This document shows, in pieces, positions 46,561-58,200 of a stretch of 64,000 bases of DNA. The notes below the pieces were generated by a model. It ran no database searches, was not told where the DNA came from, and saw only the letters and a list, made by a program, of their open reading frames with translations. Location: assembly GCF_963583255.1 (NCBI RefSeq), contig NC_084810.1, forward strand, positions 10,871,853 through 10,935,852, given 5' to 3'. Positions within the stretch are counted from its first letter, which is position 1. Each line of letters begins with the position of its first letter. The translations under genes and the position numbers were made by a program. Source of the DNA: Pyrus communis (lineage: Eukaryota; Streptophyta; Magnoliopsida; Rosales; Rosaceae).

Positions 46561-49500
46561 GTTTGCAAGGCCTCAAATGGCAGAATAAAATTTAACGCTC
46601 AATTTTTATTTAGGTGCTTAATTTTCAGATGAAATAATTGAGTGCACGCTTCATTTTCCCTTGTTGACAAAAAAAGAAAACTCGTTTTTCTCTCCTCAAC
46701 CGTTTCCTCTTCCATATTCAACTCGAATTATGGAGCTCTCCTCGCCCTAATCCATCCAATCAAAGATTCAATAGGAGATTTTGGAGCACTATCGGAGTTC
46801 TTGTGAGCCAATACAACCATCTCCATCTTCTCTCTTTTCTGATTCAATAACTCCCGCTAAGTGATTTCTAAGGTTTACTCAAATCAGGATGACAAATTAT
46901 TATAACTTTCTGGATTGATTTTCCTAATTGTTAATTCTATTGTTGTTAATATGTTTACCTAGAATTATTTTCGTTTTAGTATTGGGTGGTAATAGAATTT
47001 GATATGGATCTCAAGTAGATTCTACTGAAATATATTGATTAGTTAAAGTCATAATTGTTGGTTCTCCTGAGCAAAACACATGCCAAAAAATTGGGTTAAT
47101 GTTGATGGACATGGTATCTAAATGGGTTATCCTTAGAGAGATCATGAAAGTCTAAAGGTGTAATTCATAGGGGGTTTAGAGTATAACCAATTAAGGTGTT
47201 TTGTTTTTTAGTGGAATTGGAACACAAAATAAAGAGTTAGAAGCAAATAGGTGTTAATTTTCCATAAACTTGGTATACTCTTAATGGTCTATCTTGTCTT
47301 TGATATCTGAAATTCATTAGTCTTTAATATCAATGTGTATTTACTTACAGTAGTGTGATGGATTGGTGGGAATTTTGACTCTGGATTTCTCTTTTCTTTT
47401 TCTTTTATGTTTGTTCTTTTTTTGTTTGGTTGCACGAAAAGCGAAAGAATGTATATTGTGTGTACTATACTTTCAAATGTTGTGTAGAATATATCAATTC
47501 ACACTTTCAAATGTTATGCAAATAGTTCCAGTAATTAGCATGTATAGGTTTCCAGTAGAGCTCTTCAAAGCCATAGAAGCAACCAAGGCTTCCAACTCTT
47601 ATTTTGATTATTACTCACTTTCAAATGTTATGCAAATAGTACTAGGGTTTTACCCTTTTCCTTTGTATTGTTGTTCATGCATTCATTTCATGTTATTACA
47701 AGTTAGCTATGTTCTTCAAGAAATCTAGTTAACATACCAACAATGAATTAAGCAAATTTTCTATCATTTTAAAGCTAGAATGGAGGTATTATTATAGACT
47801 TATTTAATAAAGCTCGACTGTACTGATCCTTACATTAATAGTCAAAGCTTCGAGTTTTTATCATGTCATTTTTTTCAGAACCTGTTGAGAGGTAGCGGTC
47901 AAGAAATTGGTGCTCCAAGGGATGCAAGCAAAGATAAATGTTTCAGGCTGAATGAGTGAACAAATTATGGGTATCAGGTTAGGCTGCATTTGAAACCTAA
48001 AATATGTTTCTAATGTTGATTGTTTCAAGTCCTAGACTAAGTTTTGTGAGACGGCCATGTATTATTGCATATGACATTCAATATACTTTCCATTTGATTG
48101 AAGTGCTTTGAACTATTGTCTCTATCTTTCTCACTAAGACATGTAATTAGGATGAAGCTAATGATCACCAGTACTGCTACTCTCTATCCGACTAAATAAC
48201 AGAAGTGTTAATGTGGGCATTAGTTTTCTATTCTTGACATTTCTTTTACTTTTGCACATTCGACAGAGCTTCCTAGATTGGCAGAGGCCCTCCATGTGGA
48301 TTGAACTAATTGAAATTTTGAAGAGGCCAATTGGTAGTACAAAAGATTGGAAATTTTCATTCATTGGGATGCTAGCTTTTGGTGAGCATGGCCTTCTTTA
48401 TTTGCCTGATTATCTTGCCAGTGGTATTTGGTATGTGAGTCAATTGTTAATCTTTTTAGTGATGTTGGCAATGACTTTTGCTTAAGAAGCCGTTGTCAAT
48501 GATCGAGACTGATCTTATTGCTTCATTGCAGTGTAGGGAACTGACTTTATTGATTTAATTAGCATCCAGGGCCAAATCTTTCTTACAAAAAAAATTTGAA
48601 ATTCTTTGTGAAATGTACTACTCTTTTCTGGGAACTTTGATTAACTCTCTAATGAGTTGAGGTGGCTTTACTAGCGTGGATATTCATTACGGACTTTGCC
48701 ATCAAACTTTCATCTAAAGAAACTCTTGGCGCTCATGATGCCCCATAGTCGCATCACTCGATTATGGGAGGGATTCAAATAGAACTATGATTTTTAAAAT
48801 TTTCCTACATTATTGTTGGTTTCAGAAATGTCACTTGTTGCAGGTCTTGGATAAATACTACCTGATGCCATTGGTGTATAATGTATACGATGACAACTAA
48901 TTTTAAGTAATAGACGATCAATAGTTTAGTATTTTTCTCAGTAGAAAGTGCTAAGAGTTGGTGGAAGTTATAAGAAAAAAAAAAGAGCTATTCCAACCAC
49001 TACACCAGTAACTTGGGAATTGTTCAAGGCAAGATTCAAGAGTAATTTTTCGAGTTCCGAGTTTTAGGCAATGAAGCGTTGTTGAAGGCTGCATTTGCCC
49101 CTAAATTTGACACACATGTGATTGAAGTTGCATCCACACCATAACCGCGACCAAATACCGTAGATTTTTGTTAAGGAAACATTTAGTAGGCAATGGACTA
49201 ATATCAATAAAATCAAGACCAATATAATAGTAATTAGAAAAACTTTAACAATTTGTAGAATGTTATAACAACAACTATTCGACTATAACAAACATAATAT
49301 GTTATAACAATGAAATTGCTAGAACATGAAAGTCAAATGAATTGAAATAATCCAACTTATTATGTAGACAGAGGCTTGCATATGGACAATATCCTAAAGA
49401 CTACGCCCCTTTTTAATGTTTGAAGTTCCATGGCCGTCAATCTCCTAGAATTTCCCCTTCTGAGTGCTTGAACGTTTGTGTGCTTCCCTTATTATGTAAA

Positions 49501-50439
49501 TGAAAGATTTTGTACGTGAAAAATAAATGTAAATTTCTCTACAACCTTGTGTGGCGTGTATATAGATTTATTGGCACACTTTTAGAAAGCACATAACCTT
49601 TGGAAACAGTTATGTCTGTTACCAATTAAACATTGAATTCAAAATGAAGGGCCTTATATACATCAATTCATTTTAATTCCAACTGTTGATGTCTATAAAT
49701 TCAAAAACAGAGAAAACAAATTTCTAATTCGAGTGTCTTCAGCATATTCCAAAAGCCCCAAGAGATATTCCAATCATTCTTCAACTAACGCACAAAAGTT
49801 TATAAAGCCTAACATAAACATGTTTTGGTCGATGTGGGATTGTGGTGTTTTATTTCTATTCAAACTCCAACAGTTGTTGATTGGAGGGTTGTTGCTCGTC
49901 GGCGGGTATTATTTTGTTGGTTGATTTTCAAGAGAGACTTGGCATATTGTAGGTATCTTGAGTAGACTTTAAACCTTTATTCATATCCAAAAGTTGGAAG
50001 TGTGTATTAGTTACGTTTGTAACATTAACTTGAGAGAAATTTTGTTAAAGGCAATCTCAGATGTCTTGACAAAAAAAATGGAAAAAGGTCGAACAACAAC
50101 GAAAACAATAGATTCAGAGAGAGTGGTTATGATATTGCTCACATCTAATTGATCAAACTGAAACCAAGTAGTAAACGCATTATTTTCCTTCTCGGGTTAA
50201 TCACCATAACTCACAATAGTCTTGGTAATAGTAGTTTGAATGTGTTATCAACATATTTCTAAAGACCAATTAAGAAATAGACGCATCTGACTCTCTTAAA
50301 TAAGATAATTAGTCTTAGAAAGCTTAAGAAAATGAGCAACATTAGTATCATAGAATGAGGGAGAAGCATGAAAGCATCTCAATCACTACTAACTACAAAT
50401 TTGTTACTTTACCATGAAAATGACTCAAAAGCTCGTATA
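46561..50439. other. Repeat-derived spacer without a recognisable gene
   Basis: A possible interior of the CACTA element comes first. The word CTTTCAAATGTTATGCAAATAG recurs exactly near 47502 and 47617 and partly near 47470. Around 48965-49070 the forward translation RAIPTTTPVTWELFKARFKS resembles a gypsy gag W.WE.F...F stretch. Nothing else is coding. Confidence 0.35.
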
Positions 50440-51240
50440 GCTAGCTTTCTTTCCATTTTTAATAGCTACCAGTCGTTTGTCATGAACCTCGGTGGAACGC
50501 GTAATACTTCATGTGGTTCACCTTTGAGGTATCTCCATTCGAAGGTGGTGGTAGCTTGAACCATAGTTTTTTCTTAAGGCCGCAAATGATCTGGTTGATT
50601 GCGATTGAGAACTCTGTGAATGTCTTGGGTGTTGAGCCTTCTTTCGCTGGGGAATGGTTCATGCGTTTATTTCCTGGCTTGTTCTTGTTGTCGGACTACT
50701 TCTCATCTGCCTTTTTTTGGACTGCCATCGAGTCATTTTGAGGTTGCTCAAGTACTTTCTGAGTCGTTTAGCTTCATCCCAGAGTGAGTGCTTCTTAGTC
50801 ATAGCAAAAAAGTTTACCAAGGTCAAGGTTGCTCTCATGATCAATTCTCCAAACATAGGGTGGTCTGTTGAGAGTACATTCCTAAATGCTGTGTTGGTTA
50901 TAGCATTGTCACATTCAACGATCTTAGCTTTATCTGCCTTAAACCATTTCATGCAGTTGCCGGACCGTTTCCTTCAGGTCTTTCTTGACGTTGAACAAGA
51001 GGTCAAACTCATTCTTGATCGAACGATAAGATGGATATTCCTTGGTGAAAACCAAAGAAAGTTCATTGAAGTTTCGGATTAACCATGATGACAAAGTGTA
51101 AAACCAGTCTTGCGCAATGCCTTGTAAGGTTGTGGTAAAAATCTTGCACATAAGAGTGTCTTATTAGAGGATCATGACGCTGCGGTAGTGCTTCAAGTGT
51201 CCTCAAATCTTCATTTCCCTTTAAGATGGTGAAATACAGT
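50440..51240 (-). pseudogene. Ty3/gypsy (Tat-like) gag, decayed, reverse strand
   Basis: Reverse-strand pieces in order: HLKHYRSVMIL, MCKIFTTTLQGIAQDWFYTL, SLVFTKEYPSYRSIKNEFD, then in a shifted frame MKWFKADKAKIVECDNAIT, HPMFGELIMRATLTLVNFFA, KHSLWDEAKRL, and a C-terminal KYYAFHRGS where the family has the CCHC knuckle K(Y/F)C.(F/Y)HR. The first cysteine is tyrosine here. Stops and shifts break the frame. The gag wording is that of Rosaceae Tat elements as I remember them. Confidence 0.7.
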
Positions 51241-52721
51241 ACACTGAACTTGGGAGGTGGGTTCGTCCGCTCGGTCTTGTATGTGAATTTGACATGTTCA
51301 TCTTGACTACGTCTCTCATGAGCATTTTATCAATGGTATCTATGCGCGAGAAATCGCAATCGCTAGGCTAATAGCCTTTCTATTTCTTCCTAGATTACCT
51401 CTATTAGGGTAGTGGTGCCTTTAGCTACCCTTGATGGTGACCTGCAAGTTTGTGTTATTCCCTATATCTTGCTTGTATGTGCCGCAATTACAGTGCAAGT
51501 CATTCGTCTCTAGTTAGCGAGCGAGCTATTCTCGGTTGCACTTGGTGTGGGCTGCCAGTTGACTCAAGTCGGATCATACTTGTGTTTCTTCTTGTCCTCT
51601 ATGCTGCCTACTTCAGTGCGAGGTAGAAGAAACTCATTATGGGCCAAGTGACGAGTGAACACTTCGCCTTAAATTGGGTTTGGAATGCTTATTGGAGTGA
51701 AAGCCCAACGTTTAATGCACACTTGCCCATGGGCTAAGTTGGGAGTGAACATTTCTTTTCGTGCTAAAGCGAGAGAAAACGTTATCTTGAGGGTCGAGAT
51801 AAGAGTGTACACTGCCAGAATACTTGGTTCGTGGCTGGTTGAATGGTTGCTTACTAGGACGTCACTGGAATGAAATATCATCATCTGCCTTCGTTCTGCT
51901 ACGGGACAACTCGTTAAGAGTGTGTTGCGTCTCCATGTACTCCAAGAGTTGAGTCACTAAAGCCCTCGTTATCTATGGCCTGCTGGGATAGGTATGGATC
52001 GTCATTCAAGGTGAAAGCTCAATTGGTAGGCATCTCCATGAGTCATGGAAATGTAATGGACGCCGGTGTAAAATTCAAGCATAGATGGTCAAACCTGCAG
52101 AAAAACGAGGTGAAAATACCCTTAGTTTAGTCACCAGTCCAATAAGTCAGTTGGTTCGATCTGAGTCTGAGTTGATACAGAGATACGGCTAAACCGATTC
52201 TTAACAAGCCTAAGGTCCGGAGCGGGCCACTAGGTCTGTGTTGGCTGCATGCATGCTAGGCTTGAGAGGCTTGGGCTTGCCTCTAGGTTTGTGTTGTGGC
52301 GAGGACATGGGCTCACCTCTAGGCTTCTACTACTTCTGCAGCTTCTTAGGCCTGAGAAGCTCGATGCATAAGCTTGCAATGCTTATGTTGTTGTTGTGCC
52401 CTCTTGCACTTAGGCCTCGACCTGGGCTGTTACTGATGCAACAATCTTTGCCATTTGCTAGGCTTGGGTTGCAACGAAGGGTTTCCTCCAACTGCGTTTT
52501 GAGTCACGTAAAGCGACAACGTAGGGTCACGTTGCGGTCTCCATCACCTGGTTCATATTCTTGAATGTAAGGCATTCCGTTTGTCTATTTTTTTCAAAAT
52601 TTCTTACTGTTGTACCCCTTTACCAAGGATTGATCAAAGATCTTTAAAAAGTTCAGTGACTAGGAGTGTAAGAGAAAATCCCAAAAGTAATTGCGAGAGC
52701 CTTTTTCGAGAATTAAATCAG
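51241..52721 (-). other. Leader region of the Tat-like element
   Basis: Reverse-strand 5' leader between the primer binding site and gag. A GC-rich part (52230-52560) gives a long forward open frame that I treat as spurious. No host gene recognised. Confidence 0.4.
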
Positions 52722-53114
52722 GCTCTTAATGAAAGCACCAATTTGTAGTAGCAAAATAAGTCATCTCTGGTTTCAACAAATTTGTACCTACAAAACAAAT
52801 AAACATCTTTCAAAAATACCAAAGCCACACGCTCAAGGAATGGGGTGTGGGGTTTGGCCAATGGATGTCTGATGCCTAAGTAAGTTTTTTTTTTTTTTTT
52901 TTTATTTAAATAAAGATTTTTGGGGCTTAATTGCATATAAAAAGTTTACCAGAATTTGGTGGAGAATAACATATTTGTAAAGAATAGGGTTGGCCATGTG
53001 TAAGGCTGGCCATGTGTAGGGTTTGTCCTAACACGTGTCACCATTAGATTGGTCAAGGTGTGTCATCCTTAAGGAATGAATTATTCCAAAGATATTATTT
53101 AATTAAATAATATC
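52722..53114 (-). repeat. Primer binding site and LTR end of the Tat-like element
   Basis: The reverse strand reads CTACTACA then AATTGGTGCTTTCATTAAGA, the CA end followed by a TTGGTGCTTTCATT leader word typical of these gypsy elements. The LTR occupies 52744 rightward to at least 53114, where a 24-bp perfect palindrome GATATTATTTAA/TTAAATAATATC lies (53091-53114). A poly(T) run is at about 52887-52903. The outer LTR end is not defined. Confidence 0.5.
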
Positions 53115-54092
53115 TAGGAATTATCTTTTTCTTGATTAGATATGATTGTGATTCCTTACTTGATGAAGTTTGTGTTTAATTACAAAAGCATTATCTTTAA
53201 TTAGAAAAGCAAATAACTTTGATTTTTCGCCTCGCCATGAGCAGGAGAGCTTGATTAGGTTGTGGTATGTTGCTCAGGTCTCTAGAGTGTTGAACTGCAT
53301 GTAGATTAAATGTGAGCCCAACTAATTTAATAAGAGCATTCTTATCTTTTGTTAGTAAAAGTTCACGTGTCAAATTTAGAAATTTTTAGATTATTTTTTG
53401 GTTGTTTTCAATTTTTTTTTAATCAATCTATCAATTGTCATTGTGTGTTACTAAAAAAAATTGTAACATCGTTACAAATAAAAATAAATAAGGTTAATTG
53501 CATATTCACCCACTTTTAGATTTTTTTTCTTTACACTTTGGCCCTTTAACATTTGAAACTATGATTAACAAGTACAAAAGGTAGGCTCCATTAAAAAGTG
53601 ATAAAATGGAACATAAGTGCTCCTCTTAGAAAGTTAGGAACCCATCTACTTTGACGAAAATGTCTCTAATCTACTAACACATGATCACTCACGTCTAGGT
53701 CTAGGAATCTAGTGTGAAAAATCATAACCATTCTTCTAACATCTTCTTTCTCATTAAAACACAAAACTGCTAGCCGTCTCTGTTTCTCCTCTCTTTATAG
53801 GCTAAATTGTGATACTTGATATCAGTTTGAGAAGTTATTTGCTGACATCGTCGCTCTGAGGGCTGTTCAAATAAAAAAATGGGTTGAACTTTTATTACAC
53901 TTCTTACTAGTTCTGTCAATTTTCACAGCTAGCATTACCATTGTCTTTGTTTGACTTATTCTTAAAAGTTGAAGACCAACTCAGAAAAAATATTTGAAGA
54001 CCAAATTGAAACAACAACTAAAGTTGAGGGGCAATTGTATAAATAAGCCAGAATAAATAATCAAGGAGCAAATTCCCTTTTTATTATGAGAA
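53115..54092. other. AT-rich spacer, nothing recognised
   Basis: Non-coding AT-rich sequence with common plant spacer words. No gene, LTR pair or clean terminal inverted repeat found. Confidence 0.4.
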
Positions 54093-55081
54093 GGCTTTTT
54101 AGCTAAAATGACCCCTGAGATTTGAATAACATATCGCTTTGGTTCCTAAGATTGAAAATCAATAGAAATGGTCCCTGAGATTGTCCATCATCCATTATTT
54201 TGATCATTCCGTTAAGTGTCCCGGAGCTCTCGGCCGGAAGTTTGGGTAATTTTCAAAGCTTCATAACTCAATCGTTTCTTAACCAAATTCGACACATAAT
54301 ATATCAAAATCAAGATAGGAAAGTGTAGAAAAAGATTATACCTATTTAGAAGCCCAATGGTTGCTGGAGATGGCCTAAAATAGCCTGAAATGTGACTAGT
54401 CCGAGGGAAAACTGGAAAACTTGCCAGAAACTAGGTAAACTTTAAACGTTCATAACTTCTTCAATATTCAACGAAATCAAGTGATTCAAAAACAAAAATC
54501 ATACTTCTCAACGAGACGAAGAGAATGATACCCTAATTCATCGTGGTTTGGCCAGAAAACGGCTCAAAACTGGCTAACTCGAGACCAAGACAGCCACTTT
54601 TGAACCCTTTTTTGACCGTCGAAAAAGGTACCATTCTCTTCATCTCATTGAGAAGTATGATTTTTGTTTTTGATTCACTCAATTTCGTTAAGTATTGAAG
54701 AAGTTATGAATGTTTAAAATTTACCCAGATTCCGATGAGTTTTCAGTTTTCCAGCGAACTAGTCACTTTTCAGGCTATTTTCCGGCCAACTCCGGCAACC
54801 ATTGGTCTTCCAAATAGGTATAATCGTCTTCTACACTTTCATATCTTCATTTTGATATATTATGTGTCAAATTTGGTTAAAAAACGATTGAGTTACAATG
54901 CTTTGAAAATTACCCAAACTTTCAGCCAAGAGCTTTGAGATACTTAACGGAGTTTTAAACGGAAAGACCAAAATAATGGATCCTAGACAATCGTAAGGTC
55001 TATTTCTATTAATTTTCAATCTCAATAATGAAAGTAATGTGTTATGCAAATCTTAATAATCATTTTGGCTAAAAAAAAACC
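54093..55081. mobile_element. Foldback element: ~1-kb inverted repeat upstream of the ARMC8 gene
   Basis: Arms at 54093-54532 and 54627-55081 are inverted repeats along nearly their whole length around a 94-bp centre. Paired landmarks: GGCTTTTTAGC with GGCTAAAAAAAAACC at the tips, GGTATAATC with GATTATACC, TTGATATATTATG with CATAATATATCAA, and GAGAATGATACC with GGTACCATTCTC at the centre. No coding capacity. The flanks show no convincing target duplication. Its right tip is 178 bp from the ARMC8 start codon. Confidence 0.8.
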
Positions 55082-55258
55082 TTTCCAAAATTAAACCCAA
55101 ATGTTTACTGAGGGGACAATTTCTCTCTCTCTCTCTCTCTCCAGTTTTCTCCCGAATTTCTCTCCCTCTCCAGAGGAGGCTATAGCTCGCTCTTCCGTAG
55201 AGCGCGGTGGCCATTGCATGTCACGCCATTCGGCTTCTCCAGCGAGACGACGACGGGG
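55082..55258 (+). promoter_or_regulatory. 5' flank/5' UTR of the ARMC8 gene with overlapping upstream ATGs
   Basis: It holds a (TC)n tract at 55121-55141. ATGs at 55101 and 55218 share one frame that stays open to 55331, so it overlaps the main start at 55259 in a different frame. If transcription starts upstream of 55218, this upstream frame would compete with the main start. No clear TATA box. Confidence 0.45.
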
Positions 55259-58200
55259 ATGCCCACCGCAGCCTCAGCCTCACTCTCCGCCTCCGCCTCT
55301 TCAACAAGTGGGGCCCACTCGGACCTCATGACCCGGCTGACCTCACCCGACTCCGACGTCCAGCTCAAGTCACTCAGAGAGCTCAAGAACCGCATCATCG
55401 GCAACCGCACCAAGAAGCTCTCCTCAATCAAGCTCGGCCTGGTCCCACCCGTCGCCGCCATCCTCGCCGCTAGAGCCCAGCCCCAGGCTCATCATGACAA
55501 CAATCTCCTTGTTCAGTCGGCCGCCGCCATCGGAAGCTTCGCTTGCGGCTTCGATGCCGGCGTGTTTCCTAACCTCCTCTTGCTTCTATCGCATCCTGAT
55601 GCTAAGGTATAATTGCTTTCGTTTGTTGAATTTTACTTTTGGGAACAAGTGTTTGATCGAATATGTCAAATTAATCGAATTCTTGCTCGGTTTTCTGCTA
55701 GTTTTAGCTGGATGAGAACGTTTATTTGATTTTGGTTGCGGAGAAAATGCGGAAAAGAAAATGAATTGTTGCTTTGTTGCTTCAGATTATAAGAAATGTG
55801 ATGTGAATTACTCATTTTAAAAGATGGGAGATCGATACGGACCAAAAAGAAGATAGGAACTTGATGCGTTTCTGCTACCACTGGATGTGATCTCAATTGC
55901 CTTTTTGTTGTATTACTTGCTCAAGTCTGTCTTTTGTGCAAAAGGTCGGTTTCGCTTGTGAAGTTTATAATTTAGGCCAAAATAAAAATTACAAGAAACG
56001 CAGGTATGAAAAATGGGGAACTTGGTTTACCAAAACTAGAATTGTGGTTAAGCTAAGGGGAGTGATTTCGGCACACCCATCTTCTCCTAATGCACACTCA
56101 TGTTTTTTTATTGTCCCTTGATTCTTCTTTAATTTGTTCAGTCCGGAGGCCAGAAATAAGCATGGGTTGCGGGGGGAGATAATGAGTGTGCGGAAATCAC
56201 TTCCTTTAAACTAACTGCATTTTATCTTCAAACTATGTTTAGTAGTTTATAAGCTATTGAGTGATCAAAGATTTTCGGCTTATGGAGAATTATCTTCACT
56301 ATGATGGAAGTTCACTATACAATCAAAGACATACCATTTTTAGTTGGTGCCACGGTTAAGTTGTACTACAACAAATATCAATGCAACATGCTTTGCCCGT
56401 GTTAAATGCACCTAGGGTATGCCTATGGGTTCTGGGTCATGCGTCTATGCCATGGCTAGGTTATTCAGGATTCCAGTTTGAATCGATGGACTATTTGTAG
56501 GAATTTATCTTAGGATCTTATGATGCTTTCATTTGCAAGATTAACCAACTATGGGAAGTAAGAAACCTGGAATTTGTTTTTGAAACCTTTCAAAACTTAA
56601 GAGCAAGCTTTGCTCCAACCGGGGAAGAGTATCGGGTCTACTTGCTAATAAGTGCCAATTTGCCATTTTCCAGATTTGGCATTTTTGAGATATATGTAGC
56701 AAATGTGTGAAAGTGGAAGTTGACAAGTTTGTATGGATTTGAAGTTTATGTCTCATAGGCCTGGGATTAAATCAGTTCTTGAATTGACTCTTTAGTGTAA
56801 GAGATACAGGTCTTTATTCCGGGTTTAATCTAATGCACAAATATTTAAACTATTCTGTTGAACCTAAATGTGATTGAAGTTGTAAACATCTTAGTTGTCC
56901 TTTCTTGGGTTTTAAGTCAGGTGTTTTAGTTTATAGAAATAATTTTTTAAATGGTTTTCATATTTGAAAGTTCTAGCTTAATTAGGTCTTTTAGTGAATG
57001 CTTTTTGTGTTCGAAAGTTCTGGTCCCAATACGGTTTTATAATTAATCACTTCTATATTTGAAGGTTTTAGTCCTGATAGGAAATCTTTGTTTATACTCC
57101 ATAAAAATGTACTCAAACAATTCAGGTTTTTAAAAGTGGATTAAATGATTGTGTGTATTCATGTATTTGATATACCACGTTAGTAATGGGGTGTCGGATC
57201 CACATTTATTCTGGCAAGGGGCTTGTAGCTGTTGTGCTTAAGACCATTCACCCATATTTTAATACATGCAGACTCATTAATATCTCCTCAATCCAAAACC
57301 CACCTAATTGATACTAGGATTTTTTAGTTGTACAAGAACTACAGGCGATTTTCACTAACCTGAGCTATGTCAACCACTACTATAAGAACTTGATATATTC
57401 CATTTGCTACCAGATTGTAAGCATATGCCCAAAGGATGATCTCAAGGGCCTTTGTTTTATTAAGAAAACTTAGCAAAAGCAACTAAAGAGCTTTGAGCGA
57501 CCATAGCGAACTGAATAAAAAACCTTCTTTTCATTTTTTTTCTATAGCAAAGGACATTTGTTTATAATTCATAAAGCTCCAAAAAGGTATTTATAATGAA
57601 ATGGTATTAATGATATAAAAAAAAAAAGGGTATGGGTTTATGTTTCTCTATGTAAGATAGAAAAACAAGCCATAATTGTAAATGATTAGGATTATAGAAG
57701 TGACTCCCATATGAAAAATCCTATATAAACAATTCTCCTGATTTGGCAGTTTTGATTTGAAGTTGGATCAAAACATTGGTAATAGAGAGAATTGTGGAAT
57801 CCACAATCTAGAATTATAGTTTATCCATGTCAAGGTGTCATTGCTGCGTTTTTTGAATGCCTGATGCTCAATAAAGTTCACAAATAATAATGTGTATAAC
57901 TGTACAAATTATGAAAGATAGAGCCACTAGACTGACACCACCAGACATTCCATTTTCAAATTGTCTGCTGTTTATGAATCTCTCTGTATTCCCCTATCTC
58001 ACATCTTTTCCCTATGAATAATTCTCTCTAACCTAGTGGGGTGGGGCATTGGAGTGGATATGAGAGAAGGAAATCTTGTCCTTCCCTTCTTTACTGAATT
58101 AATGTATATGGACGATATTGACATTGTTCATCTATTCTGTTTCAGTTAGTTAATGTGTCACTAAGTACTCTGATTTTACTCTAATTGCAGAATTGGCCCT

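Noticed and set aside
52238..52564. 108-aa forward frame rich in Leu and Gly
   Set aside because: It lies in the GC-rich leader of a reverse Tat-like element; composition is low-complexity and no homologue is recognised.
55607..55700. Minor-class (U12) AT-AC intron as an explanation of the AC end of ARMC8 intron 1
   Set aside because: The donor is GTATAATT, not the AT/GTATCCTT of U12 introns, and no TCCTTAAC branch site is evident near the acceptor.
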